A model generated the notes under the pieces. That model did no database searches, was not told the origin of the DNA, and worked only from the letters and a program-made list of their open reading frames with translations. This document shows positions 52,943 through 64,000 of a stretch of DNA of 64,000 bases, one piece after another. The DNA lies in the NCBI RefSeq assembly GCF_022758885.1, contig NZ_JALEBH010000001.1:2318501-2382500 (forward strand). Reading direction: 5' to 3'. Within the stretch, counting starts at the first letter, position 1, and every line of letters starts with the position of its first letter. A program made the position numbers and the translations under genes. This DNA is from Sphingobium sp. BYY-5 (GTDB lineage: Bacteria > Pseudomonadota > Alphaproteobacteria > Sphingomonadales > Sphingomonadaceae).

Positions 52943-54068
52943 GGTCATCGCGCGAATCGCCGCCGGCGTGGCCGACCTGCCCAGGGAGGAATGGGACGCC
53001 TGCGCCGGGACGGCCAATCCCTTCGTCAGTTGGGATTTCCTGGTGGCGCTGGAACGATCGGGCAGCGTCGGGGACGCAAGCGGCTGGCAACCGCTGCCGC
53101 TGGTGATCGACGGGCCGGACGGGCGGATCGCCGCCGCCGCGCCGCTCTATGCCAAGAGCCATAGCCAGGGCGAATATGTGTTCGATCATGGCTGGGCCGA
53201 CGCCTGGGAACGGGCGGGCGGGCGCTATTATCCCAAGATCCAGATCGCCGCGCCCTTTTCCCCGGTGCCTGGTCCCCGGCTGCTGCTGCGCGATCCCGAT
53301 GCGGCGCCAGCGCTGATCGCGGGGATCGAGACGCTGGTGGAGCGCAACGGGCTATCGTCGGCCCATGCGACCTTCATCGCGCAGAACCAGGTGCCGTTGT
53401 TCGAGGCAGCGGGCTGGCTGATTCGCGAGGACAGCCAGTTCCACTGGACCAACCGGGGCTATGGTGACTTTGAGGATTTCCTGGCGGACCTCTCCAGCGA
53501 GAAGCGCAAGAATATCCGCAAGGAACGGCAGCGCGCGGTCAGGGGGCTGGAGATCGTCCATCTGAGCGGCGGCGACCTGACCGAAGCGCATTGGGACATA
53601 TTCTGGGACTTCTACCAGGATACCGGCGCGCGCAAATGGGGACAGCCCTATCTTACCCGCCACTTCTTCTCGATCCTGGGGGAGATGATGGCCGACCGGG
53701 TGCTGCTGATGCTGGCGCTGCGCGATGGGCGGGCGATCGCAGGGGCGCTTAATCTGGTGGGAGCGGATACGCTCTATGGCCGCTATTGGGGCTGTAACGA
53801 GGACGTTCCCAACCTGCATTTCGAACTATGCTATTATCAGGCGATCGACGTCGCGATCGCGAAGGGCCTCCGCAAGGTGGAGGCAGGCGCGCAAGGCGGC
53901 CACAAGTTGGCGCGGGGCTATGCGCCCGAACCGACCTGGTCCGCGCATTATATTCCCAATTCCGGCTTCAGGCGCGCGGTGGCTGAATATCTGGCCGTCG
54001 AGCGGAGTGACGTTCAGCACGACCGGCTTCGGCTGGCCGAACGAACCCCGTTCCGGAAAGACGATTAG
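52935..54068 (+). CDS. GNAT/FemAB-like peptidogalycan biosynthesis protein (DUF482)
   Basis: A 377-aa protein of the DUF482 family with a FemAB/GNAT fold. The N-terminal half has ANPFVSWDFLVALERSGSVG and YVFDHGWADAWERAGGRYYPKIQIAAPFSPVPGPRLL; the C-terminal half has RKNIRKERQRAVRGL and GRYWGCNEDVPNLHFELCYYQAIDVAIAKGLRKVEAGAQGGHKLARGY, the family signature. The role is unproven. ATG 52935 overlaps GDPD by eight bases and closes the coupled run. Confidence 0.88.
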   Translation: MTEVIARIAAGVADLPREEWDACAGTANPFVSWDFLVALERSGSVGDASGWQPLPLVIDGPDGRIAAAAPLYAKSHSQGEYVFDHGWADAWERAGGRYYPKIQIAAPFSPVPGPRLLLRDPDAAPALIAGIETLVERNGLSSAHATFIAQNQVPLFEAAGWLIREDSQFHWTNRGYGDFEDFLADLSSEKRKNIRKERQRAVRGLEIVHLSGGDLTEAHWDIFWDFYQDTGARKWGQPYLTRHFFSILGEMMADRVLLMLALRDGRAIAGALNLVGADTLYGRYWGCNEDVPNLHFELCYYQAIDVAIAKGLRKVEAGAQGGHKLARGYAPEPTWSAHYIPNSGFRRAVAEYLAVERSDVQHDRLRLAERTPFRKDD

Positions 54069-54069
54069 C

Positions 54070-54366
54070 TCAGGCAGCGCGCAATTGCGTCGCGGCGATG
54101 ATGGCCCTGGCCTGACGCTGTGCCTCGGCAATCTCGCGCGCAGTCATCTCCCCGGCGATTTCCGCGCGCATCGACTGGCCCTCTCCGCTGCCGCGCAGGG
54201 CTGCCAAGTTGAACCATTTATGCGCCTCAACGAGGTCGACCGACAGACCGCCGGTGCCACAGCTATAGGCGACACCCAGGTCGAAACACTCATCCGCCGA
54301 TCCGCCCGCTGCCCGCAATTGACGGGCCTCCATCAGAAATTGCGCGCTTTTGATGCTGTTGCCCAT
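54070..54366 (-). CDS. Sel1-repeat-like protein
   Basis: A 98-aa protein with one or two Sel1/TPR-like helical pairs (SADECFDLGVAYSCGTGGLSVDLVEAHKWFNLAALRGSGEG, then helices AEIAGEMTAREIAEAQRQARAII). Such repeats bind partners, and small members occur in the cytosol as adaptors. The start is preceded by few clear signals. It converges with the DUF482 gene with one base between the stops. Confidence 0.82.
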   Translation of the reverse strand: MGNSIKSAQFLMEARQLRAAGGSADECFDLGVAYSCGTGGLSVDLVEAHKWFNLAALRGSGEGQSMRAEIAGEMTAREIAEAQRQARAIIAATQLRAA

Positions 54367-54573
54367 GATACCGATCCCCTGTTCCAGACTAACGCAACGC
54401 TCGACCCTTTGGTTTTTTCATGGGATGCAGTCTGGTCCGGCAGCCGATAAAAAATGGTTAACGGAATGACAGCTATGTTCTGGAGGGCCTGCCGACATCG
54501 ATCCACCTATTGTCTGCTAGACTGGAGGCGATAAGGGCTGGTGTCGGCGCGCCGGAGTCCGCATAGGCTCCCC

Positions 54574-55848
54574 ATGTCCCAAACCCCTCCCCCCGGCACG
54601 ACGCAACGGAGCAAAAATATCGGATTCCGTGAATTCGTGCTGCTGTGCGCCTGCCTGATGGCGATGAACGCACTGTCGACCGATCCGATGCTGCCCGCGC
54701 TGCCCGCAATCAGCCAGGACTTGGCGATCCCGCATCCCAACGACCGGCAGCTCATCATCAGCCTTTATTTTCTGGGGCTGGGGCTAGGCTCGCTGCTGTT
54801 CGGGGTCCTTTCCGACCGGTTCGGGCGCAAGCAGGTGCTGGGCGTCTCGATGGTGTTCTTCATCCTTTCCTCGGCATCCTGCGCAGCAGCCTCCAGCTTC
54901 TCCATGCTGCTGGTCAGCCGCGTCTGCGCGGGATTCTTCGCCGGGGCGAGCCGCGTCGTCACCGTCGGCATCGTGCGCGACCAGTTCAAGGGCGACGCCA
55001 TGGCGCGCGTGATGTCGCTCATCTTCGCCGTCTTCATGCTGATCCCGGTGATGGCGCCCAGCTTTGGCCAGGCGATCCTGTGGGTCGGGCCGTGGCGCTG
55101 GATCTTCTGGGCGCTCGCCCTCCAGGCGAGCCTGATCCTGCTGTGGATGCTGCTGCGGATGCCCGAAACGCTGAAGCCGGAGAACCGGATGCGGATCACA
55201 CCGGGCACGTTGCTGGGCACGATCGGGACAGTCATCCGCACGCGCAGTTCGATCGGCTATATGCTGGCAAGCGGCGTCGTGATGAGCGGCCTCGTCGGTT
55301 TCATCCTGTCGATTCAGCAGATCTTCTACGACGTTTTCAAGGCGCAGACCTTTTTCCCGATCGGCTTTGCCCTGATCGCCGGATCGATGGGCGTGGGCAG
55401 CCTGGTCAACAGCCGCCTGGTGTCACGTTTCGGCGCACGGCGGCTGAGCCAGAGCGCGCTGCTGGCCTTCATCGCCATCGCACTGATCCACCTGGCGGTG
55501 ATCCTGTCCGGCCTGGAAACGCTCGCCACCTTCCTGGTGCTGCAGGGGATGACGATGCTGACCATTTCCTTCACCGGGTCCAATTTCAGTGCCATCTCGA
55601 TGGAGCCTTTTTCCAAGGGCGCCGGCATCGCCTCCTCTTTTCAGGCGTTCCTCACCACTGCCTTGTCGAGCGCGCTCGGCAGCATTGTCGGTCGCGCCTT
55701 CAACGGTACGACCTTGCCGCTGACGCTGGGACTGCTGGTGTTCGGATCATTCGCTTTCCTGATCGTGATCTGGGCCGAACACGGCAAGCTCTTCACCCGG
55801 CCCCATCACAACGCGCTGCGGGAAGCGGAGTTCGACGCGGTACACTGA
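54574..55848 (+). CDS. Bcr/CflA-type MFS multidrug exporter
   Basis: A 424-aa transporter with 12 hydrophobic helices. Signature parts are MNALSTDPMLPALPAISQDL (helix 1 loop), LGSLLFGVLSDRFGRKQVLGVSM (MFS motif A) and CAGFFAGASRVVTVGIVRDQF. The family exports drugs or metabolites. ATG 54574 is chosen over a GTG at 54541. The 200-bp gap before it holds no further gene. A bidirectional terminator follows. Confidence 0.9.
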   Translation: MSQTPPPGTTQRSKNIGFREFVLLCACLMAMNALSTDPMLPALPAISQDLAIPHPNDRQLIISLYFLGLGLGSLLFGVLSDRFGRKQVLGVSMVFFILSSASCAAASSFSMLLVSRVCAGFFAGASRVVTVGIVRDQFKGDAMARVMSLIFAVFMLIPVMAPSFGQAILWVGPWRWIFWALALQASLILLWMLLRMPETLKPENRMRITPGTLLGTIGTVIRTRSSIGYMLASGVVMSGLVGFILSIQQIFYDVFKAQTFFPIGFALIAGSMGVGSLVNSRLVSRFGARRLSQSALLAFIAIALIHLAVILSGLETLATFLVLQGMTMLTISFTGSNFSAISMEPFSKGAGIASSFQAFLTTALSSALGSIVGRAFNGTTLPLTLGLLVFGSFAFLIVIWAEHGKLFTRPHHNALREAEFDAVH

Positions 55849-55856
55849 TGAAGGGA

Positions 55857-55889
55857 CAAAAAAAGGGGCGGTTTCCCGCCCCTTTTTAT
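55857..55889. terminator. Bidirectional intrinsic terminator
   Basis: AAAAAGGGGCGG and CCGCCCCTTTTT form a hairpin with a four-base loop between the convergent exporter and permease genes; T runs are present on both strands. Confidence 0.93.
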
Positions 55890-55895
55890 TCTGGA

Positions 55896-57476
55896 TCAGG
55901 CGTCCTGCCCACCCGGCGTAGGCGCGCCGGGCAGCGGCGGCACCGGCTGCGGCGGAATGCCCGGCTGGTCCTCCGCCACATCCACCACACCGCGGCCGAC
56001 ATGGCTGCGGTTACGGCTGTAGCCAAAATAGACCAGCAGGCCGACCGCTGCCCAGCCAACGAACATCAGCTTGGTTTCCACCCCCAGGCTCCAGAAGAGA
56101 TAGGCGCAGCCCGCTATCGCGATCGGCGCGGTGACATTGACGATCGGCGTCCGGAACGGACGGGCGCGTCCGGCATCGGTCCTGCGCAGCACCATCACCG
56201 CGATCGAAACGGCGGCAAAAGCGAACAAGGTGCCCGAATTGGAAATGTCCGCCAAAATGCCAACCGGGAAGAAGGCCGCAAACAGCGCAACGAAGATGCC
56301 GGTCAGGATGGTGATGACATAGGGCGTCTTATAGGTCGGATGGACCTTTGAGAACATCGCCGGCAGCAGGCCGTCGCGGCTCATGACGAAGAAGATGCGG
56401 GTCTGGCCGAACATCATCATCAGGATAACCGACGGCAGGGCCAGGCCGGCTGCGAGGCCGAGCAGGTTGCCGATCTGTGGCCAGCCGATTTCACGCAGCG
56501 TCCAGGCCAGCGCTTCCTTCGAGCAAGTGACCGCTTCGGTGCCGGCGGCGGCCAGCGCGGCGCACTGCTGCGACAGGGCGGTCGAGCCGGGAGCCAGCGC
56601 AACACCGCCTTGTGCGATCGGGATACCGCCCGCCGTCACCGGCTGCGCGCCGACGGTGCCGATGACGCCGGCCGCGACCAGCATGTAGAAGAGGGTGCAG
56701 ATGCCGAGCGAGCCGATCAGGCCGATCGGCATGTTGCGTTGCGGATTCTTGGTTTCCTCCGCCGCGGTGGAGACGGCGTCGAAACCGACATAGGCGAAGA
56801 AGATCGAAGCTGCGGCCGCTGAAACACCCGAGAAGCCGAGCGGCGCGAACGGGGTGAACTTGTCCATGTTGATGACCGGCAGCGCCAGGACGATGAACAG
56901 GGTCAGCGCCGACACCTTGATGGCGACCAGCACGGCGTTGACCGTGGCGCTTTCCTTGGTGCCGATGACCAGCAGCCAGGTGACGAGCGACGCGATCAGC
57001 ATCGCAGGCAGGTTGATCATACCCCCGTCGAACGGCCCGCGCGTCAGCAGATCGGGGATATCGATATGGAATGTATGTTCGATGAGGCCCACGACATATC
57101 CGGACCAGCCGACCGACACCGCACCGGCGGCCACGGCATATTCCAGGATAAGCGCCCATCCCACCATCCAGGCGATGAGTTCGCCCATCACCGCATAGCT
57201 GTATGTGTAGGCAGACCCCGACACCGGGACCATGGCGGCCATTTCGGCATAGCAAAGCGCCGCCACGGCGCAGACGAAGCCAGCGATGATGAAGGAGAGC
57301 ATCATGCCCGGCCCCGCCTTTTGGGCGGCTTCAGCCGTCAGCACGAAAATGCCGGTGCCGATGACGGCGCCGATGCCCAACATGGTGAGCTGGAATCCCC
57401 CCAGCGAACGATGCAGCGATTTCTTCTCTGCCGTCGCCAGAATGGCGTCGAGAGGCTTAACGCGCCCGAATATCAT
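55896..57476 (-). CDS. APC-superfamily amino-acid permease (cationic amino-acid transporter type)
   Basis: A 526-aa permease with 12-14 membrane helices. The N-terminal GGFQLTMLGIGAVIGTGIFVLTAEAAQKAGPGMMLSF contains the APC GIGxxIGTGIF substrate-binding motif, and SIFFAYVGFDAVSTAAEETKNPQRNMP is the second family block. An extra-cytoplasmic loop (about 280-325) carries three Cys that may form a disulfide. It ends in a long Pro/Gly/Gln-rich cytosolic tail. It is divergent from pgeF. Confidence 0.92.
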   Translation of the reverse strand: MIFGRVKPLDAILATAEKKSLHRSLGGFQLTMLGIGAVIGTGIFVLTAEAAQKAGPGMMLSFIIAGFVCAVAALCYAEMAAMVPVSGSAYTYSYAVMGELIAWMVGWALILEYAVAAGAVSVGWSGYVVGLIEHTFHIDIPDLLTRGPFDGGMINLPAMLIASLVTWLLVIGTKESATVNAVLVAIKVSALTLFIVLALPVINMDKFTPFAPLGFSGVSAAAASIFFAYVGFDAVSTAAEETKNPQRNMPIGLIGSLGICTLFYMLVAAGVIGTVGAQPVTAGGIPIAQGGVALAPGSTALSQQCAALAAAGTEAVTCSKEALAWTLREIGWPQIGNLLGLAAGLALPSVILMMMFGQTRIFFVMSRDGLLPAMFSKVHPTYKTPYVITILTGIFVALFAAFFPVGILADISNSGTLFAFAAVSIAVMVLRRTDAGRARPFRTPIVNVTAPIAIAGCAYLFWSLGVETKLMFVGWAAVGLLVYFGYSRNRSHVGRGVVDVAEDQPGIPPQPVPPLPGAPTPGGQDA

Positions 57477-57562
57477 GAAGACCTCTTATTCCCTTAGCCC
57501 GGCACGCCACCGGACGTACCCCTTTTGCTTATGGGAGGAGGAGACTATCGCCTAATCCGGCG

Positions 57563-57581
57563 CGCGCAAGTATGTTGCGCG
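57563..57581. promoter_or_regulatory. Palindrome in the permease/pgeF divergent gap
   Basis: CGCGCAA, spacer GTATG, TTGCGCG: a perfect 7-bp inverted repeat between the two divergent genes, 31 bp before the GTG start of pgeF. It may be an operator or a simple hairpin; no regulator gene is adjacent. Confidence 0.45.
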
Positions 57582-57611
57582 ACCATGACATGAAAGTTGG
57601 GAAGGGCCGGC

Positions 57612-58373
57612 GTGATCGAACTGCTGAAGGCACGGGTGCTTGGGGATATGCCGCATGGTTTTGCCGGGCGGAAAGGCGGGGTATCGACCGGGCTTTATGC
57701 CGGGCTCAATGTAGGATTGGGATCGGATGACGATCGCACGGCGATTTTACGCAACCGAGAGTTAGCGCTCGATGCGGTGCTGCCGGGCGGACAGCTTGTC
57801 ACCGTGCGGCAGGTACATTCGCCGGACGTGGTGACAGCGACGCAGGTCTTCGCCGATGATGCGCGACCCGAAGCGGACGCGCTGGTGACGGATCGTCCTG
57901 GGCTGTTGCTGGGCATATTGACGGCGGACTGCGTGCCGGTGCTGTTTGTCGATGCGACGGCGGGGGTGATAGGGGCCGCCCATGCAGGCTGGAAGGGTGC
58001 GATTGGCGGCGTGACCGATGCAACATTGACGGCCATGGTTGCTCTGGGCGCACGGCGGGATCGGATCTCGTGCGCGATCGGTCCATGCATTGGGCGCTCC
58101 TTCTATGAGGTGACGGAGGATTTCGCGCATCGCTTCGAGGAAGCGGATGCGGAAAATGGCCGCTTCTTTTTGGAAGGACGCGCGGGGCATATGCAGTTCG
58201 ACATTGGCGGCTATGTCGCGTCGCGCCTTGCGGCGGCCGGCGTTGGCTGGGTGGAGATGCTGGACGAAGACACATATAGCCAGCCGGAACGGTTTTTCAG
58301 CTATCGTCGGTCCTGTCATCTGGGCGAACCCGGCTATGGGCGCCAGATCTCGATGATTGGCTTACCGGGCTGA
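57612..58373 (+). CDS. pgeF: Peptidoglycan editing factor PgeF (laccase-domain, YfiH family)
   Basis: A 253-aa protein of the multicopper-like YfiH family that edits peptidoglycan precursors or acts on nucleosides. The motifs are GFAGRKGGVSTGLYAGLNVG, RQVHSPDV (His), GILTADCVPVLFVD (Cys), GAAHAGWKGAIGGV (His) and SCAIGPCIG, the usual metal-binding set of His/Cys. GTG 57612 is chosen after GGGAAGGGCCGGC; TTG 57597 is an alternative. It is divergent from the permease, and the IS21 region starts 30 bp after its end. Confidence 0.92.
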   Translation: MIELLKARVLGDMPHGFAGRKGGVSTGLYAGLNVGLGSDDDRTAILRNRELALDAVLPGGQLVTVRQVHSPDVVTATQVFADDARPEADALVTDRPGLLLGILTADCVPVLFVDATAGVIGAAHAGWKGAIGGVTDATLTAMVALGARRDRISCAIGPCIGRSFYEVTEDFAHRFEEADAENGRFFLEGRAGHMQFDIGGYVASRLAAAGVGWVEMLDEDTYSQPERFFSYRRSCHLGEPGYGRQISMIGLPG

Positions 58374-58404
58374 GCGTCTGCTGCAGGCTGAGGCGCGGGA
58401 GAAG

Positions 58405-58473
58405 GGCAAAGAAACACCCCAGGAGATCGTTGATTTCCTGGGGTTATCTAACTTGGTTTCGATGGTTGCGGGG
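58405..58473 (-). repeat. Left copy of the tRNA-fMet 3' end plus terminator
   Basis: This 69-bp stretch matches 61429-61495: GGCAAAGAAA, the ACCCCAGG/CCTGGGGT terminator hairpin, TTATCTAA and, on the tRNA side, TGGTTGCGGGG (the CCA end and the acceptor strand of tRNA-fMet). Over the first 50 bases it differs only by three C/T changes. After 58473 it diverges. It looks like one half of an attachment-site pair or a relic of a second rrn-linked tRNA. Confidence 0.8.
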
Positions 58474-58652
58474 CTCGCAACTACTGGAACCGACACTCTC
58501 TCAAAGTGGCAGTTTGAGAACGTCATTCTAAACGATGGTTAGGGTCATCACATAAAAGTGCGAATCCCTCCCTCGCCATCATTCAATAGGCTTATCATAC
58601 TTATTTTAAACGATAAACTTATTGCCTCCTTCAAACAAGAACCTCATCTATT
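58474..58652. other. AT-rich unassigned sequence left of the IS
   Basis: No gene is supported here. It is markedly AT-rich (for example TTATTTTAAACGATAAACTT) compared with everything around it and has no match to the VOC gene fragment on the other side of the IS, so it is not the missing part of that gene. Confidence 0.5.
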
Positions 58653-58755
58653 TGTTGATTTCCACTGAGAAGTGACCCGGGTAGGGCGTAAATTTCCACT
58701 GAGAATTGACCCATGTTGAACTCGTCCCTGGCTTTGACAAGCGAGGGTATATGGA

Positions 58756-60288
58756 GTGTTGGACATGGCGTTATTAAGCGTTATCCGGCGCTGGCATTTT
58801 CGCGATCATCTACCGATCCGGGAGATAGCGCGGCGCACCGGACTATCACGCAACACGATCCGCAAATATTTGCGGTCCGAGACGATCGATCCGCGGTTCA
58901 AGGTGCCCGATCGACCAAGCAAACTGGACCCATTTGCTGAGCATCTGGCGGCCTGGCTGCGGCGCGAGATGGGCCGATCGCGCAAGCAGAAGCGCACGAT
59001 CAAGCAGTTTCACGCCGATCTGGTGAGCCTGGGCTATGAAGGATCCTACAACCGGGTTGCCGCTTTTGCTCGGGACTGGCGCGAAGATTATCGGCGCCAG
59101 CAACAGATTGGCGGGCGTGGGACATTCGTGCCCCTATCGTTCGCGCCGGGGGAAGCTTTTCAGTTTGATTGGAGCGAGGACTGGGCAATCATCGCCGGGG
59201 TTCGGACCAAGCTGCAGGTCGCGCATTTCAAGCTCAGTTACAGCCGGGCATTCATCGTGCGTGCCTACCTTCTGCAAACCCATGAGATGCTGTTCGACGC
59301 CCATAATCACGCCTTCCGCGTGCTGGGCGGCGTGCCGCGCCGGGGTATCTATGACAATATGCGCACTGCCGTCGACAAGGTCGGGCGTGGCAAGAAACGC
59401 ACCGTCAACGCACGCTTCCTGACGATGGTCAGCCACTATCTGTTCGAAGCTGAGTTCTGTAACCCGGCTGCGGGATGGGAAAAGGGGCAGGTCGAGAAGA
59501 ATGTCCAGGATGCGCGGCACCGTCTGTGGCAACCAACGCCGCAGGCCGAGAGCCTTGATGCGCTGAACCTGTGGCTGGAGGAGCGCTGCAAGGCGTTATG
59601 GGAGGACATCCCTCACGGGATCGAACCCGGATCGGTTGCCAATGCCTGGGCCGATGAATCTGAGTGTCTGATGGTTGCGGGCAGGCCCTTCGATGGTTTT
59701 GTGGAATATCGCAAACGGGTATCGCCGACCTGCCTCATCCACTTTGAGCGCAATCGCTACAGCGTACCGGCCTCTTTCGCCAATCGCACTGTCAGCCTGC
59801 GCGTCTATCCTGATCGCTTCCAGGTCGTCGCCGAGGGACAGCCAATCTGCACGCATCAGCGCATCATCAACCGCTCTCACGACGGTCCAGGTCATACGGT
59901 TTATGACTGGCGCCATTATCTGGCGGTCGTGCAGCGCAAGCCCGGCGCCCTGCGCAACGGTGCGCCCTTCCTTGAGCTACCCGATGCGTTCCAGCGTCTG
60001 CAGCGACATCTGTTGCGCAATCCTGGCGGCGACAGGGAAATGGTCGAAATACTGGCGCTGGTTCTTCATCATAATGAGCAACTGGTGTTGACGGCGGTCA
60101 CCATGGCGCTGGAGGCTGGCGTTCCGACCAAGACCCATATCCTCAATCTGCTCTACAGGCTGGTCGACGGAAAACCGATCTCCACGCCGCCGGTGACGGC
60201 GCCCCAGGCGCTCAAGCTGGTCAGCGAGCCGATGGCCAATGTCGAACGCTATGATGATCTGCGCAAGGAGAAGCGTCATGCGTCATGA
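58756..60288 (+). CDS. istA: IS21 transposase IstA
   Basis: A 510-aa DDE transposase. An N-terminal helix-turn-helix ([27 protein letters not shown], about 15-41) is followed by the integrase core with Asp138 (FQFDWSED), Asp200 (GIYDNMRTA) and Glu247 (KGQVEKNV), the DDE triad, all intact. The start is GTG 58756 (ATG 58765 is possible). It overlaps istB by 11 bases. Likely active. Confidence 0.96.
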   Translation: MLDMALLSVIRRWHFRDHLPIREIARRTGLSRNTIRKYLRSETIDPRFKVPDRPSKLDPFAEHLAAWLRREMGRSRKQKRTIKQFHADLVSLGYEGSYNRVAAFARDWREDYRRQQQIGGRGTFVPLSFAPGEAFQFDWSEDWAIIAGVRTKLQVAHFKLSYSRAFIVRAYLLQTHEMLFDAHNHAFRVLGGVPRRGIYDNMRTAVDKVGRGKKRTVNARFLTMVSHYLFEAEFCNPAAGWEKGQVEKNVQDARHRLWQPTPQAESLDALNLWLEERCKALWEDIPHGIEPGSVANAWADESECLMVAGRPFDGFVEYRKRVSPTCLIHFERNRYSVPASFANRTVSLRVYPDRFQVVAEGQPICTHQRIINRSHDGPGHTVYDWRHYLAVVQRKPGALRNGAPFLELPDAFQRLQRHLLRNPGGDREMVEILALVLHHNEQLVLTAVTMALEAGVPTKTHILNLLYRLVDGKPISTPPVTAPQALKLVSEPMANVERYDDLRKEKRHAS

Positions 60289-61084
60289 CCCTGCCAGCGG
60301 CGCCATCGTCGTCATGCTCCGCAGCCTCAAGATGCATGGCATGGCGCAGGCCGTCACCGATCTCATGGAACAGGGATCTCCAGCCTTCGAAGCCGCCATT
60401 CCGATCCTCTCCCAGTTGCTCAAAGCCGAGACAGCAGAACGGGAGGTTCGATCTGTGGCCTATCAGCTTAAGATCGCGCGCTTCCCTGTCTATCGCGATC
60501 TGGCCGGCTTCGACTTTACCAGTAGCGAGGTCAATGAAGCTCTGGTGCGTCAGTTGCATCGCTGCGACTTCATCGACATCGCCGACAATATCGTGCTGGT
60601 CGGCGGTCCTGGCACCGGCAAGAGCCATGTGGCAACGGCGCTGGGCATCCAGGCCATCGAACATCATCGAAAGCGCGTCCGCTTCTTCTCGACGGTCGAA
60701 CTGGTCAATGCGCTCGAGCAGGAAAAAGCACAGGGCAAGGCCGGTCAGATCGCCAATCGCCTCCTGCACTCTGATCTCGTTATCCTGGATGAGCTTGGAT
60801 ATCTGCCGTTCAGTGCTTCAGGGGGCGCGCTGCTCTTCCATCTGCTGAGCAAACTCTACGAGCGCACCAGCGTCATCATCACCACAAACCTCAGCTTCAG
60901 CGAATGGGCCACCGTGTTCGGCGACGCCAAAATGACCACGGCGCTTCTCGATCGGCTTACCCATCATTGCCACATCCTGGAGACCGGCAACGATAGCTTC
61001 CGCTTCAAAAACAGCTCTGCCAAGCAGATCAGAACCGAAAGGAGAAAACCACGGGTTGACCCGCCCATGACACCCGAAACATAA
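60278..61084 (+). CDS. istB: IS21 helper ATPase IstB
   Basis: A 268-aa AAA+ ATPase that helps IstA choose and capture target DNA. Walker A is [16 protein letters not shown], Walker [13 protein letters not shown], and sensor I is [15 protein letters not shown] 60278 follows AAGGAG. The end lies 30 bp before the right terminal repeat. Confidence 0.96.
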   Translation: MRHDPASGAIVVMLRSLKMHGMAQAVTDLMEQGSPAFEAAIPILSQLLKAETAEREVRSVAYQLKIARFPVYRDLAGFDFTSSEVNEALVRQLHRCDFIDIADNIVLVGGPGTGKSHVATALGIQAIEHHRKRVRFFSTVELVNALEQEKAQGKAGQIANRLLHSDLVILDELGYLPFSASGGALLFHLLSKLYERTSVIITTNLSFSEWATVFGDAKMTTALLDRLTHHCHILETGNDSFRFKNSSAKQIRTERRKPRVDPPMTPET

Positions 61085-61143
61085 TCCGCAGACGGGTCAC
61101 TTCTCGATGGAAAACCCGGGTCACTTCTCAGTGGAAATCAACA

Positions 61144-61428
61144 GATCGACGGCTATGAGATGGCGTTGCTTCCCTGGAGCGACGATGCGCCGGGCGCGAG
61201 CGGGGCCTTGGCCAAAGGCGATGTCTATGTGCCCTCGAAGTCCGGGAGCATCCTCTATTTTTCCGTTGAGGATATTGATGGCGCCTTGGAAAGAGCGGAA
61301 GCAGCGGGGGGATGCGTGCTCTATCCCAGGAAGGCGCTCGGTCAGGCCGGTTTTGTAGCGGAGATTGAGGATAGCGAGGGCAATCGCATTGCTCTTCATG
61401 CCAAGCTGCTCTGCGGCGTGGAAGCATA

Positions 61429-61429
<1 letters not shown>
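61144..61429 (+). pseudogene. VOC-family gene, 5' end lost at the IS21 boundary
   Basis: From 61145 the frame reads IDGYEMALLPWSDDAPGASGALAKGDVYVPSKSG then SILYFSVEDIDGALERAEAAGGCVLYPR and EDSEGNRIALHA, the last two thirds of a VOC-family protein (usual length about 125 aa). About 30-35 N-terminal residues are missing and do not occur on the other side of the IS, so this is a fragment. It may still start at the internal ATG 61160 but would lack the first metal-site strand. Confidence 0.85.
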
Positions 61430-61561
<132 letters not shown>

Positions 61562-61649
61562 ACACCGAAGCAAAAAGGGCGGCCGTATTTTACGGGCCGC
61601 CCTTTTAGGATGTGAATGGGTTTTGTTTGAACAAAGCGCGAGCTTCAAT

Positions 61650-61764
61650 GCCTGGCGACGCCCTACTCTTCCGGGGCTTGAGCCACAGTACCATCGGCGC
61701 AGTCAGGTTTCACGGCCGAGTTCGGGATGGGATCGGGTGGGTCACTGACGCTATGGTCACCAAG
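61650..61764 (-). rRNA. rrf: 5S ribosomal RNA
   Basis: Minus-strand 5S of about 115 nt. It starts CTTGGTGACCATAGCGTCAG, contains CCCGATCCCATCCCGAACTC and GTACTGTGGC, and ends GGGCGTCGCCAGGC. Ends are set by pairing of the first and last bases and could be off by a few bases. Confidence 0.94.
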
Positions 61765-61914
61765 CAATGGAGCTGGCGCTTTGTTTTGGGTTTAATCGAT
61801 GTCCGTGCACGTTTGTATGTGTGTGTTGATATCTGGGCTGGCTTAACAAGCCGCCATGTTTCGACAGTTTCAAGGCTGTCGTTGATGGTGGGACTCTATG
61901 ATCCATATGGATCA

Positions 61915-64000
<2,086 letters not shown>

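Larger units (their letters stand above)
58653..61143 (+). mobile_element. IS21-family insertion sequence
   Basis: A 2,491-bp element with perfect 30-bp terminal inverted repeats (58653-58682 and 61114-61143) that start TGTTGATTTCCACTGAGAAG and end in ACCCGGGT. A second partial copy of the repeat lies just inside each end (for example TTTCCACTGAGAATTGACCC at 58691), the multi-repeat ends usual in IS21. It carries istA and istB. The bases next to the two ends (CATCTATT and GATCGACG) do not match, so no target-site duplication is present. Confidence 0.95.

Noticed and set aside
58562-58590. A string resembling the 3' end of a tRNA (GCGAATCCCTCCCTCGCCA)
   Set aside because: The preceding bases cannot form a T stem or any other tRNA arm; at most it is a decayed fragment.

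Overview
The window is GC-rich, densely coded chromosomal DNA from an alphaproteobacterium, most likely of the family Sphingomonadaceae (Sphingobium/Sphingomonas type). This rests on a DivK-type response regulator beside a DUF3572 gene, a cobS/cobT pair, an alphaproteobacterial HisN, TonB-dependent receptor plus MFS uptake genes, a 5S rRNA followed by initiator tRNA, and several dispersed palindromic repeats. No species can be named from the sequence alone.

Layout. 0-6.7 kb: heme genes hemD/hemC, divergent tsaD-gpsA, a Wzx-like flippase, an adenosine-kinase-like PfkB enzyme and an EI24 membrane protein coupled to a lipoprotein. 7.1-8.8 kb: an intergenic element of eleven phased 11-bp repeats followed by a lower-GC patch of small hypothetical genes. 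8.8-24.6 kb: housekeeping genes gltX, nadE, prs, hisN, a macrodomain hydrolase, rpmI-rplT, a LysE exporter, a GIY-YIG gene bracketed by inverted REPs, pheS-pheT, a galactose-mutarotase-like enzyme and prfC. 24.7-29.2 kb: an uptake module (MFS, TonB receptor) with a divergent TetR regulator and a clear operator palindrome. 29.2-32.8 kb: a pentapeptide-repeat protein, metW/metX and a 2-hydroxyacid dehydrogenase. 32.8-34.2 kb: a second lower-GC patch and a second, oppositely oriented copy of the 11-bp array. 34.2-42.4 kb: hisC-tyrA, plsC/ydcF/ftsX/ftsE, a zinc-ribbon membrane protein, bolA-nudix-pirin and a J-domain protein. 42.7-48.3 kb: cobS, osmC, cobT, a GreA/GreB-like factor, dps, a GDT1-type transporter and rpmG. 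48.4-58.4 kb: a PhoX-like phosphatase, divK, a tightly overlapping run (DUF3572, HAD, RidA, GDPD, DUF482), a Sel1 protein, a Bcr/CflA exporter, an amino-acid permease and pgeF. 58.4-61.5 kb: an IS21-family element abutting a beheaded VOC gene, enclosed by two copies of the tRNA-fMet 3' end plus terminator. 61.5-64 kb: tRNA-fMet, 5S and partial 23S rRNA, all on the minus strand.

Most operons use ATGA or GTGA stop/start overlaps (hemC-hemD, EI24-lipoprotein, pheS-pheT, metX-metW, ftsX-ydcF, bolA-nudix-pirin, osmC-cobT, DUF3572-HAD-RidA), so translational coupling is common here. The strongest unexplained structures are the paired 11 x 11-bp arrays, each with its conserved 19-bp end facing a lower-GC accessory patch; the REP-GIY-YIG-REP unit; the duplicated tRNA-fMet end around the IS21 region; and a terminator-like hairpin just ahead of rpmG. 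GC and codon-use statements are judged by eye, not computed.
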